Assembly: GCA_916613615.1 (NCBI GenBank)
Contig: OU744737.1
Span: 5,848,001 to 5,912,000, forward strand
Reading direction: 5' to 3'
DNA from: Steromphala cineraria
Taxonomy: Eukaryota > Mollusca > Gastropoda > Trochida > Trochidae
DNA: 64,000 nucleotides
Part shown: positions 36,562 through 50,309 of the stretch, piece after piece
Layout of the letters: each line of letters begins with the position of its first letter
Position numbering within the stretch: the stretch's first letter is position 1
Translations under genes and position numbers: made by a program
Notes under the pieces: generated by a model
What the model saw: only the letters and a program-made list of their open reading frames with translations
What the model was told of the DNA's origin: nothing
Databases searched by the model: none

Positions 36562-38599
36562 AAAGTTACGACAACACTGGTGTGGACTACTGGCTCTCCT
36601 GTTAACGTCTGCATTGATATACGTCGTCGTCTACCATATTGAAGATGATGTCAGAAACATTTACCTCTCCATGCGTGTCAGTGCCTCCTACATGTTTCTT
36701 CCTGAACCTACAGATTCATCCCCAGTCGACTGTAGCGCACTTTTTAATGGCAAGAAAAGTGAAATCCTTAAAGCAAGCCTTTCCAAAGAAGATCCGTCAC
36801 TTGGTGGTGTACCGACCCCTGAACAATCATGTCATAATTTCAAAAAGAGGCGGAAATATATTTTGAGTGTGACTCCAGAAGAGTCTGATTTTCCAATAGC
36901 TTTCAGTCTTCTGGTTTATAAAAACAGTCACCAAGTTGAGAGACTACTACGCGCAGTGTACCGACCCAGCAATATCTATTGTATTCATGTTGACCTCAAA
37001 TCGGCGGCCATCTTGGAGGAGATGAAACGGCTTGTTGACTGTTTTGACAACGTTTTCCTCTCCTCCCGTCAAATTAACGTACACTGGGGAGAGTTCTCTG
37101 TGCTGGAGCCCGAGCTTGTGTGTATGGAGGACTTGATGAAATCAAGCACTAGGTGGCGCTACTTCATCAATCTGACAGGTCAGGAATACCCGCTGAAAAC
37201 CAACTGGCAGCTGGTGCAGATTCTGAAGGCATACCATGGTGCCAACGATGTCTCCGGAACAGTTGCAAGGTAAAGATGACAATCTCTGGTGGAAATTCTT
37301 CAAGGTTGTACTCAACAATAACAATAATTGATGATAAGTCAGACTGATATAAAAGCAAAGAATCGCTCTTGATTATCTCCAATAGATTTATGACAGTTAC
37401 AGAAATCTAACATGACAATAAGGAAAAATATATTTGGGGATAATCAAACTTTTTATTCTATTAAAGCTATATTTCAACCATAAATCCTAATGTCAGAATC
37501 AAAGTTCTGTTATAGATTCATCATCATCATCATCATCATAATTATAATTATAATTTCAGATACAGCGAGAATATACGCAGGTTTTGGCGAGTAGGCTCGG
37601 TCCCACACAACCTCACTCCTGTTATCGGCTCCGTCCATGTTGTCGTCAACCGCCATTTTGTCAACTTCTCCGTCAATGACCCGATAGCAAAAGACTTCAG
37701 GGAATGGCTAAAACACACCGAGATCCCAGATGAGACATACTTTCCCACCCTCAACTTCAACCCCAAGCTCAGGATACCTGGAACTTTTAAAGGTAAAGAG
37801 GGAATGTAGAAAGAAATTTATATCCAGAAAATCCTTTTGATTTTATGAATATATAACAGTTGCAAAGACCCAGAGCAAAGTCCATGCCTTAATTGGCTCT
37901 GTAAGGATAATGTTTAGGTTTTCTTATTTTGTGGCATTCTTGCAACTCAAAGCACCAATAATAAAGATATTTATTCAAAAATTCTTCCTCAATTTTTCAA
38001 AAAAGAACAATTACATGACAATTATTAGTTTCCAATGGAAAGCAAAACATCTACTTGGAAACATCACTCAAAAATTGCCTTTCTGGGGGAGACGTCAAAT
38101 TGTCTTATGTGTACCTCAATGAAACTTGATATCTGAATCAATAAACAGGTATAGATGTGCCTTTTGAGGTTTACAACTATTTTGGATACGCATGTATATG
38201 TTTAGTGATTTTTTAAATGTTTTGAATTATTTGGGACAAGAGCGATATGCCAACAGCTGATGTTCTAACATCTTATTCTAAACAGGTGCCCCAAGACAAG
38301 AACCGTTCCTCGCCCGCTACAAGAACTGGGATCACGGTCTCCTGTTCTTCAAGGACGACTGTCAAGGTCGGTACCATCGAGAGATTTGCATTCTGGGAGC
38401 AGGAGACTTGCCGTCACTTGTTGAACGTAAACATCTTTTTGCAAACAAGCTCGAGGAAGACTTCCAGCCTTCTGCCTACAACTGTCTGGAGCAATGGTAC
38501 GTCAACATGACACTGGCTGAACAACAGGGCCAGAGAGATTTCGATACACGCTTCTACAGTAAGCTAGATTTTGTTTTAAATCAGGTTGGAACAAGATAG
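36562..38599 (+). CDS. GT14 beta-1,6-GlcNAc transferase (GCNT family), copy 4 (hybrid)
   Basis: Exons are 36562-37269, 37560-37792 and 38286-38599, with introns of 290 and 493 bp. Exon 1 encodes the same product as copies 2 and 3, and also lacks the ATG. Exons 2 and 3 match copies 5 and 6: FWRVGSV, RQEPFLARY, DTRFYSKL and the end VGTR. In intron 1, markers of both types mix within about 60 bases (GTTGTA as in copy 5, TTGATGAT as in copy 2, AAAGCAAAG as in copy 5). The encoded protein is thus a natural chimera of two close paralogues, with all family motifs retained. A possible AATAAA is at 40146. Confidence 0.85.
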
Positions 38600-38908
38600 C
38601 AGTTATGTCTTGTGGTTTGAAAACATGTGATGCAAAAACTTGTTTCCACAACTGTCTGGAGCAATGGTATATCAACATGACATCAGCCAAACAACGTTGC
38701 AAGAGTGATTTGGACATAAGCTTCTGCGGTAAGCTAGATTTTGTTTACCAGGTTGGTGCAAGATAACAGAAACTTTGTGGGATGTCAAAATGAAATCATG
38801 TTTTTACAAGTGTCGGGACAATTTTATGTCAACATGTTATCAGACAAACTACATGGGCAAAGAGAGTTTGACACGCACTACTACAGTAAGCTAGAATTTA
38901 ACCTAAAG
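38484..38908 (+). repeat. Exon-3-tail tandem copies, diverged (unit 4)
   Basis: Copies start at 38484 (real exon), 38654 and about 38812. The second already reads TATATCAACATGACATCAGCC, and the third is more degraded. Confidence 0.8.
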
Positions 38909-38910
38909 GG

Positions 38911-39275
38911 TTAAAGGGGCAGTAGCAGTTTTTTTTGATAAATTTATATTTTAAATATTTCACTGATAATTGGAAGTTAATGCTTAATGTGTTATTCTGA
39001 CATTATCAAAAATCTCATTTCACAAGCCAATCATTCATTGTCAGAGGACAAAGTATGGCGATTCACATCAAATCCATTGGCTGCCATTTTGTGTGAACAC
39101 CTTTAATTAATTTTGTGCAAGAAAAAGGAATCGCATGTCTAAACTGTTGGTTATTTTTCTGAATTGTAACTGCTTCTTTTAGTTTAAATACATTGTCTTT
39201 CAATTGGAACCATTAGTTTTTATTTTCTTGACATCACCTTATATTCCCCCTAAAAACGTGCTACTGCCCGTTTAA
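38911..39275. mobile_element. MITE-b, TTAA-flanked (unit 4)
   Basis: Left end TTAAAGGGGCAGTAGCAG, right end CGTGCTACTGCCCGTTTAA, TTAA on both sides, 357 bp without the duplication. The ends fit TTAAAGGRR, as in MITE-a, but the interior is unrelated, so it is a second family of the same type. Unit 1 has GGGTTAGGAAC at this position without the insert. Confidence 0.8.
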
Positions 39276-39540
39276 GGGAACAATGAAGAGGTAGACATGC
39301 AAGATTGCAGTGTATCCATAAAGTATCTACCAAATGAGGCAGAAATGAAAAACCTGATGATCATTATTGACAACCTTTAAGATAAGGCACCCAAATTGAC
39401 CAATCATAGTTCTTCAAGATCATGAAGTATTCAGTTTGTCAGTGACGTTTTTCAGTTTTCTTGTACCACCAAAGCAAAGATGATATTGTGTTGCCATGGC
39501 AATGAAAATGTGCTTCCACCTGTTTTGAATAATTGAACTA

Positions 39541-39699
39541 CAGTAGAAAACGGATATAGCGAACAATCGGATATAGCGAACAAATGTTCAAGTCCCGTCC
39601 CTATAATATATCATTTAAATTATATGCGTATAGCAAACACCGGACATAGCGAACTGAATTCTTTGGTCCCTTGGGCTTTGTTATATCCGAGTTCTACTG
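39541..39699. mobile_element. pogo/Tc1-like MITE, 159 bp (unit 4)
   Basis: Same site and TA duplication; the left end reads GTAGAAAACGG where units 2 and 3 have GTAGAACACGG. Confidence 0.85.
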
Positions 39700-40770
39700 T
39701 ATTTCAATTTCCGCATGGAGTTGAAGCGGATATTTTTAAGCACAAATGATAATTGTTGTTTTTGTAAATTGCGTGAATTTGGAACTGTTTGAATGACTAA
39801 AGATGAGACTTTTCAAGGTGACAGAGTTTGACATCAGTAACTCAACATCCCTCGGCGCATTCATTTGGGTTTTATTGTCTCCAGTACTTACAGATTACTG
39901 GCAGGCACCTGGAGGCAGGTTGCAAATCAAACAGCTGCTATTAGTCCACCAGTTAGGAGTATGAGTGGACAATTGTTTCAGTTATGTTCAAACCTGTATC
40001 TCATTCATTGACACATTTTTTTGTAAATCCTTATTGTCAGTGTGTAGTTTCATTAAGTGGCAAGTATACTTTCCAGTCTGTGAAGAAATGATGGTTGCAT
40101 GTTATATATTTATTTCCGTTTATTTATGTTGTGGTAAACCTTCATAATAAAATATAAATGACAAAAATATATTTTGACTTGTAATTCATGAGAGAAGATT
40201 GCCTATATATTTTCAGCCAATAATCATTGAGGAGCCTTACGCAAAATATTTTCTTCCATAAATGCCGGTACTGCTGCTTTTGTAAGAGGGAAGTTCATTG
40301 GCTGGTTTTTTGTCGAGTTGAAGAAAGCATTTGACTTGATAGTCTAGGGTATTGGAGGAGCTTGGCGGATGCAAATACTGATTATGTAAAGGATATTAAC
40401 CTCTCCCTAGGGTTTTGTTGAAAATGTAATCATGAGGGTGAGGGGAAACCCGCGGGCCAGAGGTCCAAGACTTTCCCCGACCCCGAATATAAGGCAAAGG
40501 AAAGGACGACAAATTCAGTCAATATATTGAAAAAAATTAAACTCGGAAAGTATCGCACAAACGCAGCCATTTATTGCGAGCTGCCTGCTTAACAGCACGC
40601 TCTTCGTGTAGGACATTAAAAATACTCCTTGCATACAATTTTTGAATCAAATATTAATATATATATATCCTTCATATTGCTTTTTGCAAAGCATAGAGCA
40701 ACATCCCCCATCTTTTAGCATCTTTTGCTACAAAATTGTTTTCCCACTGTTTATGTTGGTTTATGAGTTA

Positions 40771-40879
40771 GATAAAACATGACCTATTGGCATTATTGAA
40801 AAGTCTGCCCTCCTCCCTCGGGAAATACCTTTGGGCATTGGGCATACTTTTAAATAATGCCCGCGGGTCATGTTTCATC
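40771..40879. repeat. 109-bp foldback (unit 4)
   Basis: The arms are as in unit 1 (AATGCCCGCGGG). Confidence 0.65.
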
Positions 40880-41868
40880 CTACACATATATGATACACAT
40901 TATTTACTTTTAATTTATGAAATATAGACAAGCAGAACAATGAACCATTGGTTACAAATAAATCTGCATCATCTGTTTTTTAAGTTTTTAATGACAAACA
41001 TGTTTTCATTATACACGAAAACATACTTTTGACATTTGTTTCGGATAAACCATTTTCTGTTCTAGAAATGAGAACAAGACTCCTTGATATCTTTAAATAG
41101 TTTAATTTTGTAATCTGAGAAAGAGGATGAAAATATACCTGTGCAGTGACCTCCATTTTTTTGTACATTTCGTCAAATACTAGCATCTTGACAACTATTT
41201 ACATGTGCAGATATGTGCTGCTTGCTTTACAGCTATTTACACAAGCTCATAAACAGCATTGTCCTGAATTCTCTCCCCATAGAGGTAACCCAAGTCATAA
41301 AATGCGGATCCAACCTCTGTTGATATAAGCAAAGTTCTTGGGTTTTATGTGGGTTCTCCTTGCAGCAAACATTTGCACAAAAAACACCCTGAAAATATTC
41401 AACCAATGAAAACACTTGTTGCATGGAAAGCTTGCTTGTTGTCATAAAAAGCTTTTGCCATGATTCAGTCACAAAACTACATTAAACTATGTTTTGCCAA
41501 GAGTGAGCAAGTTATTGTTTAACTCCACTCGGGAAATATTTCAACAGTAAGCAGCATTTATGTCAACAAGACCCAAAGTGTAAAGTGCATATTCGGATAA
41601 ATTCCAGTTTTCTTGAAACAAACAGAAATGCCAGAGGCTCTAAAAAAATTGAAAAAGGGTTGCTAATTCCACAACTTACTTCATTGTATCCAATCAGGCT
41701 TCTTAGTATTAAAAGCCCGTGAACTGATCTTATAACAACAGAGGATAGATCGGAACTTATCACTTGAGCTACCATCGGGAGGAGTGAATGTGTTTCCTGC
41801 AAAACCACTCTCGGATATTTGTTACATCTCAGGGAAGGATTGTCGCTGTTGAATCAAGTTCTGTGCAC

Positions 41869-42962
41869 CGAACCATTAGAGATATTTTTATAATTTTTAT
41901 ATCAACTTGTAGAGAAAAGAATTGTCTTTTTTTCCATGTATCATATGTCTATGCGCGGACAGGAATAAAGAAGCGGCAAGCGAAAGATAAGTGATCGTTC
42001 ACACGCGCTACTTGCGCGGCGTTCGCTAATTGAACTTGTATTAACTCGCGCACCTTGCGGCACTCATATCTCACGAACCATTAGAGATATTTTTATAATT
42101 TTTATATCAACTTGTAGAGAAAAGAATTGTCTTTTTTTCCATGTATCATATGTCTATGCGCGCAATGAAGAAGCGGTGCGCGCTCTACTTGCGCGGCGTT
42201 CGCTAATTGAACTTGTATTAACTCGCGCACCTTGCGGCACTCATATCTCACGAACCATTAGAGATATTTTTATAATTTTTATATCAACTTGTAGAGAAAA
42301 GAATTGTCTTTTTTTCCATGTATCATATGTCTATGCGCGGACAGGAATAAAGAAGCGGCAAGCGAAAGATAAGTGATCGTTCACACGCGCTACTTGCGCG
42401 GCGTTCGCTAATTGAACTTGTATTAACTCGCGCACCTTGCGGCACTCATATCTCACGAACCATTAGAGATATTTTTATAATTTTTATATCAACTTGTAGA
42501 GAAAAGAATTGTCTTTTTTTCCATGTATCATATGTCTATGCGCGCAATGAAGAAGCGGTGTGCGCTGTACTTGCGCTCCGGCGTTCGCCAATTGAACTTG
42601 TATTTAACTCGCGCACCTTGCGGCACTCATATCTCACGAACCATTAGATATATTCTTATAATTTTTATATCAACTTGTAGAGAAAAGAATTGTCTTTTTT
42701 TCCATGTATCACATGTCTATGCGCGGACAGGAATAAAGAAGCGGCAAGCGAAATATAAGTGATCGTTCACACGCGCTACTTGCGCGCCGGCGTTCGCTAA
42801 TTGAACTTGTATTTAACTCGCGCATCTTGCGGCACTCAAATCTCACGAACCATTAGAGATATTTTTATAATTTTTATATCAACTTGTAGAGAAAAGAATT
42901 GTCTTTTTTTCCATGTATCATATGTCTATGCGCGCACAAAAATAAAGAAGCGGCGAGCGGAA
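41869..42962 (+). repeat. Direct satellite array, 6 monomers (unit 4)
   Basis: The order is A B A B' A'' plus the terminal partial monomer; starts are at 41871, 42076, 42253, 42458, 42639 and 42848. Confidence 0.95.
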
Positions 42963-43981
42963 TTAAAGACTTTCTTTTGATGACTGTGGGAAAAAAAATA
43001 TGAGGCGCATCGTAATGTTTTTTTATATATTTATAAAGAGGCACAGTGTATCTAGAAGTCCATGTAAAAAGAATTATTGTGTGTGCATAAATAAACATTT
43101 TACAAGGCTCTAAATAAAAATCCGGGATCCGCGAAATAGATACACCAATTGTTGTAAAAGACCCGGGACTCGCTACATAAAAATATTCAGTGGGCGGTGC
43201 AATCAGGATATAACGGTGGCTGGCACCGGACAAAACAATGTCGCCACGGGGGCTAGTTGAGCAAAAATATATAGCCGCATCGTAAGGGTTAAGAGAGCAC
43301 CCCAAACTTTTTTGGACAATCATTATCATTCTTGAAGAACGTGCATCGTTTAAGTTCTAATCACAAAGGGAGATAACTCTAATGCAAGTTTGTAACAAGA
43401 TGTGTTACACATTGCACCTCACAACACATTACCATATTCAAAGTAAATCCGAAAATGACTATCTTTAATTTGCCACACCATAAACAAATCAGTAATCTCA
43501 TCTATTTTCACAGACATCATTTCCTATATTTTTAGCTTTAGTTTTCTGTATGTGGTGCTCTTACGTTTTATTGAGTCAATAACAGCTGTAACTCAAAAGG
43601 ATAAGATGAAATTTAGCATAGCAAAACGGTCAAGTTGACAGAATGTCAATAATGATACTTATCATTAACATAATCATGGAATCATTAAAAACTTGGCGTG
43701 ACGATATCATAACCAACATTCTGATTGTGATGGAAGGGAGACAACTGGTCCAGTTTCAAATATATCACACAATTGCCGTATTATTTGGTTCCAACAAGCA
43801 AAGAGTTTAAAGATCAAAATTAATACCACACGTATTACAAATCATTCCAGACTGGTCCAATTACAGGAACGCTAACCAATTTTCCAGTACCTGTTTTAGC
43901 CCAACCACAAATGAATAATGAATGCTTAAAAAGTAAGTTAAGGACCACCCTAAATTTCATTCTTATGATCAATATGATCCC

Positions 43982-44198
43982 TTAAAGGGACAGTCCTATA
44001 GGTTTTTTTTTGTGGAAACAAAATTCAATAGCACTTGCCATGTATGATTATATATTACATGATAATTCCACACTTATTTTCAAATATGATAGTGAGGGTA
44101 ACATTTCCATTGTTCTAGTTTTAACAATTTGCCAAAGAATAGAATGAATCACTGAGTCCTCTTGAATTAAAAAAATACTCTGAGGACTGTCCCTTTAA
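43982..44198. mobile_element. MITE-a, intact (unit 5)
   Basis: Both inverted ends and TTAA duplications are present, as in unit 1. Confidence 0.75.
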
Positions 44199-44891
44199 TA
44201 TAAATATTTTGGGTGTTTCCTTATTTTTGTTTGTTAAATTGTTTAAAATCTATATTTGACACTCTCTTGGGGAGGGTCCGTGTAAGACATTAAAAATACT
44301 CCTTGCATACGATTTTAGAGTCAATGTTGATAGTTAAGGAGCCACAAAGACAAACATCGGGTAGGGGTCTAAAAATCTTAATTTTTCAGTGTTTTCATTA
44401 AAGTTTAAAAAGTCGTTACTCCTTTACTATTTAAGTTATCTAAACAAACTATAAATTAATGGATGCGCTTGTTAAAGACAAAAATATTTTGTGTGGTAAC
44501 TTATTATCGAAATCTTAACGTTACTGTATGAAGTTCATTAATTGCTTGTATGGGTCGTCAGCTGCTCTATATAACAGATAGAAAATTACGCTAAATTATT
44601 CATTTCTTGACCGATTTAGGTCAAATTTAAAATGCAGGTTCATCTCAACAAATAAAAACAATAAACGAGTGCAAAATTCAAGGTTTGGGAAATTAACTTC
44701 TTATCATAGCGCCCACTCCGAGTTGGGAATTGTCTTATTTGATGTTTTGATGTCTTTTTATGGATTGGGTTACCTCCCTTAGACCAGTGTTGACAAAGGA
44801 TATTTACATTTTAGACTTCAAATGTCTGTACCTCCAAAATGGTTACAGATTATTCCACCAGCTTGTCCGTGCACGACTTGCAGCTTCTTAA

Positions 44892-45395
44892 TTCTTGTTT
44901 GCACATACACAAATTATACATGTAAATAAAGACAATTCTCTCCACTACACGATGACGAAAACAGACTTAAAATATATCCAATGGTTCGGGACCTATTGAG
45001 GCCCACGGTAATTTGATTGAAAACATGATATTAGCGACAGCTGTCGCATCGCTCACCGTTTCTTTACTTTTTCATTCTCATTAACAAATAATACATCCAA
45101 ATGAAGACAATTCTCTCCTCTACACGATGGTGAAAACAAACTTTGAATATCTCCAATGGTTCGGGAGCAATTGATGCTTACGTTGGGGGCCGTCGGTAAA
45201 TTAGATGGAAATAAATTATATTTGTGACAGATGTCGCATCGTTCACCGTTTCTTTACTTTTTCATGCTCATAAACAAATAATACATGCAAATAAAGACAA
45301 TTCTCTCCTCTAAACAATGGTATAAACAATTTTTTCAAGTGTATCTAATGGTTCGGAAGATAGGAATGCCGCACGGTGACTGCCGTCGGTTAATT
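44892..45395 (-). repeat. Three diverged inverted satellite monomers (unit 5)
   Basis: All three monomers are present. Confidence 0.7.
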
Positions 45396-46508
45396 TGAGG
45401 GAAAAAATATAGAAACTTTACACTGATAGATTTGATCCATTTTAATAACAATAATTTGTGTGCATTCAACAATACTTATTTTAGAACTGAGATCAAATTG
45501 CAAAACGTCATTGCCTTTGCCTTAAAGTTCTCTTTCCAATGAGCCTGTCAACGTGTTCATAGCTTTTATAGTAAGAACGCTACATGAAGAACAGTTTTTA
45601 CTACGCTTCTTACTATAAATCCCTTATATGGCTTTCCTTATAAGGAAGATTTGTGTATCATTGCGCGTGTGAAAGAGCGCCCCTTTCATTGTTTAAAAGC
45701 TATGCGCATGTGTCATGTTTCCCCCCATTGTACACTGGAATATCAAGTCAGTGCAGTAACCTTGAGATATAACTGCTTAGTTTTTAGGAATATTGCTTAT
45801 TAGCCTTTGTTTACTTTCATAGTAAACGAAATTGAGAGGCTCAGCGCATCCCTTTTCTAATCTGCTCTAACCCAGTAACCCAATGATTACATCTCAGAAA
45901 GAATATTTCATTATTTTTCTTGCACATCTTTTTCAAGATCTGAACCGCTCTTTAGTATGTCTATGCTAAGATTCCTCTATTTGAAAATATAAGGATTATG
46001 TTTATGCACTTCTCCCTAAAGGAGTCGTCAATGAGTTCATTCATGGATTGGAGAGACGGTATAGTGTTACATTGCAAGGCAGGATGCATGCTTTTCTCGC
46101 AAAAGACGGGCATTGACGCGCTCCAACACACATTGCTAGGCTTTGCTTTGGTTTGTGGAGTTGAAAACAAGTATAAGATTAAAATTGGTTTGGTTTGATA
46201 AATTTGGCTCTGATCTATACATTTTTCATGTTTTTTGTACTGCCAATTTGTTACTATGTATTTCTTGGCTCTGTGAATAAGGATGTAGCAGCTAGAAAAA
46301 GTATTTTCGAGCTAAAACAACACATATAAAAGGGCATGAAATGGTCAAAAGCACATTCTGACCTAAAACAACACATCAAAAAGCTCAAAACGCCCAAAAG
46401 CAACCCCCCTACATGACTCCCTACAATGAATTCATTCTTGCATTCGCGATTTTTTGTTTTGCCTTCATGAATCTAAAGTCTTAGTGCTAAAATTCCATTC
46501 CAATCACA

Positions 46509-46590
46509 GGGAGCTTCGTGGTCTAGTGCTAAAAGCCTTTGCCTCTGAATCCAAAGTGCTAACTTTTAGGGTTCAAAACCCGCTTCAGGC
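46509..46590 (+). repeat. tRNA-derived SINE-like element (unit 5)
   Basis: A box at 46519, B box at 46570; the 5' bases are GGGAGCTTCG, as in unit 1. Confidence 0.55.
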
Positions 46591-47172
46591 AACAAACTTT
46601 TGCAGATCAAACTTGTTATTTTTTGCTTAGGTAGAACATCTTTTGGTCACATTACAGTCAATTGGCATAAAATATTGACAGCCCTAGTTAGGCATTGTAA
46701 CTAATAGGTAGATTAATTGGATGCATAATTTCGAATATTAAACGTATTTGAGATGTTTTCTTGATTTTTCCATAAAATCAAGCGTTTTAGAGATATTATG
46801 CACAAATGGATATATTTGCAAGTCCAGTGATGAGATATGAACTTCAATCAGCATATTAGATATTTTGTAGCTTATCAAAACCAAATAAAATTTTAAGAAA
46901 GAAACTCTGTGTCACTTTAAGCAAAAATGAGGGTCAGTGGTTATTGCTAGATATTTGATAATTTCTTTTACAACTTTGCATAAGTGTTACGTTGATGATA
47001 AGATGTTTGAAAATAATACATTTGGCAATGTCATGATTTCACAGTAAAGAGTTGTTATCCAGAAAGCCTTGGTAAGCTTGTACATAGGTAATGTAGAAAG
47101 ATTAGCCCTTGTTGGAAAAATCTGCTTGGTAGCTTCGGAGGATTTTCAAGTTTGAAACAGTTTCTTTCCAGA

Positions 47173-49209
47173 ATGTTCCGACAGCACTGGTGTGGACTAC
47201 TGGCACTCCTGTTGACGTCTGCATTGATATACGTCGTCGTCTACCATATTGAAGATGATGTCAGAAACATTTACCTCTCCATGCGTGTCAGTGCCTCCTA
47301 CATGTTTGTTCCTGAGCCTACAGATTCATCCCCAGTCGACTGTAGCGCACTTCTTAATGGCAAGAAAGGTGAAATCCTAAAAGCTAGCCTTTCCAAAGAA
47401 GATCCATCCCTTGGCGGTGTACCGACCCCTGGACAATCATGTGATAATTTCAAAAAGAGGCGGAAATATATTTTGAGTGTGACTCCAGAAGAGTCTGATT
47501 TTCCGATAGCTTTCAGTCTTCTAGTTTATAAAAACAGTCACCAAGTTGAGAGACTACTACGAGCAGTGTACAGACCCAGCAATATCTATTGTATTCATGT
47601 TGACCTCAAATCGGCGGCCATCTTGGAGGAGATGAAAGGGCTTGTTGACTGTTTTGACAACGTGTTCCTCTCATCCCGTCAAATCAACGTACACTGGGGA
47701 GAGTTCTCTGTCCTGGAGCCCGAGCTTGTGTGTATGGAGGACTTGATGAAATCCAGCACTAGGTGGCGCTACTTCATCAATCTGACAGGTCAGGAATACC
47801 CGCTGAAAACCAACTGGCAGCTGGTGCAGATTCTGAAGGCATACCATGGTGCCAACGATGTCTCCGGAACAGTTGCAAGGTAAAGATGACAATCTCTGGT
47901 GGAAATTCTTCAAGGTTGTACTCAACAATAACAATAATTGATAATAAGTCAGACTGATATAAAAGCAAAGAATCGCTCTTGATTATCTCCAATAGATTTA
48001 TGACAGTTACAGAAATCTAACATGACAATAAGGAAAAATATATTTGGGGATAATCAAACTTTTTATTCTATTAAAGCTATATTTCAACCATAAATCCTAA
48101 TGTCAGAATCAAAGTTCTGTTATAGATTCATCATCATCATCATCATCATAATTATAATTATAATTTCAGATACAGCGAGAATATACGCAGGTTTTGGCGA
48201 GTAGGCTCGGTCCCACACAACCTCACTCCTGTTATCGGCTCCGTCCATGTTGTCGTCAACCGCCATTTTGTCAACTTCTCCGTCAATGACCCGATAGCAA
48301 AAGACTTCAGGGAATGGCTAAAACACACCGAGATCCCAGATGAGACATACTTTCCCACCCTCAACTTCAACCCCAAGCTCAGGATACCTGGAACTTTTAA
48401 AGGTAAAGAGGGAATGTAGAAAGAAATTTATATCCAGAAAATCCTTTTGATTTTATGAATATATAACAGTTGCAAAGACCCAGAGCAAAGTCCATGCCTT
48501 AATTGGCTCTGTAAGGATAATGTTTAGGTTTTCTTATTTTGTGGCATTCTTGCAACTCAAAGCACCAATAATAAAGATATTTATTCAAAAATTCTTCCTC
48601 AATTTTTCAAAAAAGAACAATTACATGACAATTATTAGTTTCCAATGGAAAGCAAAACATCTACTTGGAAACATCACTCAAAAATTGCCTTTCTGGGGGA
48701 GACGTCAAATTGTCTTATGTGTACCTCAATGAAACTTGATATCTGAATCAATAAACAGGTATAGATGTGCCTTTTGAGGTTTACAACTATTTTGGATACG
48801 CATGTATATGTTTAGTGATTTTTTAAATGTTTTGAATTATTTGGGACAAGAGCGATATGCCAACAGCTGATGTTCTAACATCTTATTCTAAACAGGTGCC
48901 CCAAGACAAGAACCGTTCCTCGCCCGCTACAAGAACTGGGATCACGGTCTCCTGTTCTTCAAGGACGACTGTCAAGGTCGGTACCATCGAGAGATTTGCA
49001 TTCTGGGAGCAGGAGACTTGCCGTCACTTGTTGAACGTAAACATCTTTTTGCAAACAAGCTCGAGGAAGACTTCCAGCCTTCTGCCTACAACTGTCTGGA
49101 GCAATGGTACGTCAACATGACACTGGCTGAACAACAGGGCCAGAGAGATTTCGATACACGCTTCTACAGTAAGCTAGATTTTGTTTTAAATCAGGTTGGA
49201 ACAAGATAG
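47173..49209 (+). CDS. GT14 beta-1,6-GlcNAc transferase (GCNT family), copy 5, with ATG start
   Basis: Exons are 47173-47879 (coding part), 48170-48402 and 48896-49209. An ATG at 47173 lies one base after the acceptor TTTCTTTCCAG and gives MFRQHWCGLLALLL, a typical type II Golgi enzyme N-terminus (short cytosolic tail, then anchor), with 417 residues in all. This makes it, with copy 6, the best candidate for a functional gene. It differs from the others at ALLNGKKGE and MKGLVD in exon 1. The PDE and KHLFANK motifs are intact. A 5' UTR intron is implied but its donor was not found. A possible AATAAA is at 50756. Confidence 0.9.
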
Positions 49210-49518
49210 CAGTTATGTCTTGTGGTTTGAAAACATGTGATGCAAAAACTTGTTTCCACAACTGTCTGGAGCAATGGTATATCAACATGACATCAGCCAA
49301 ACAACGTTGCAAGAGTGATTTGGACATAAGCTTCTGCGGTAAGCTAGATTTTGTTTACCAGGTTGGTGCAAGATAACAGAAACTTTGTGGGATGTCAAAA
49401 TGAAATCATGTTTTTACAAGTGTCGGGACAATTTTATGTCAACATGTTATCAGACAAACTACATGGGCAAAGAGAGTTTGACACGCACTACTACAGTAAG
49501 CTAGAATTTAACCTAAAG
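49094..49518 (+). repeat. Exon-3-tail tandem copies, diverged (unit 5)
   Basis: Copies start at 49094 (real exon), 49264 and about 49422, the same as in unit 4. Confidence 0.8.
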
Positions 49519-49520
49519 GG

Positions 49521-49885
49521 TTAAAGGGGCAGTAGCAGTTTTTTTTGATAAATTTATATTTTAAATATTTCACTGATAATTGGAAGTTAATGCTTAATGT
49601 GTTATTCTGACATTATCAAAAATCTCATTTCACAAGCCAATCATTCATTGTCAGAGGACAAAGTATGGCGATTCACATCAAATCCATTGGCTGCCATTTT
49701 GTGTGAACACCTTTAATTAATTTTGTGCAAGAAAAAGGAATCGCATGTCTAAACTGTTGGTTATTTTTCTGAATTGTAACTGCTTCTTTTAGTTTAAATA
49801 CATTGTCTTTCAATTGGAACCATTAGTTTTTATTTTCTTGACATCACCTTATATTCCCCCTAAAAACGTGCTACTGCCCGTTTAA
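49521..49885. mobile_element. MITE-b (unit 5)
   Basis: Same ends, length and insertion site as in unit 4. Confidence 0.8.
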
Positions 49886-50150
49886 GGGAACAATGAAGAG
49901 GTAGACATGCAAGATTGCAGTGTATCCATAAAGTATCTACCAAATGAGGCAGAAATGAAAAACCTGATGATCATTATTGACAACCTTTAAGATAAGGCAC
50001 CCAAATTGACCAATCATAGTTCTTCAAGATCATGAAGTATTCAGTTTGTCAGTGACGTTTTTCAGTTTTCTTGTACCACCAAAGCAAAGATGATATTGTG
50101 TTGCCATGGCAATGAAAATGTGCTTCCACCTGTTTTGAATAATTGAACTA

Positions 50151-50309
50151 CAGTAGAAAACGGATATAGCGAACAATCGGATATAGCGAACAAATGTTCA
50201 AGTCCCGTCCCTATAATATATCATTTAAATTATATGCGTATAGCAAACACCGGACATAGCGAACTGAATTCTTTGGTCCCTTGGGCTTTGTTATATCCGA
50301 GTTCTACTG
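50151..50309. mobile_element. pogo/Tc1-like MITE, 159 bp (unit 5)
   Basis: Identical to the unit 4 copy at its ends, flanked by TA. Confidence 0.85.

Larger units (their letters stand above)
33639..43502 (+). repeat. Tandem unit 4, hybrid (9,864 bp)
   Basis: The front, up to about the end of exon 1, is of unit-2/3 type: truncated MITE-a, FLPEP and PEQSCHN. The back is of unit-5/6 type: CAT7, exon 2 GTA codon, old tail repeats and MITE-b. One inverted satellite monomer is missing. Confidence 0.9.
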
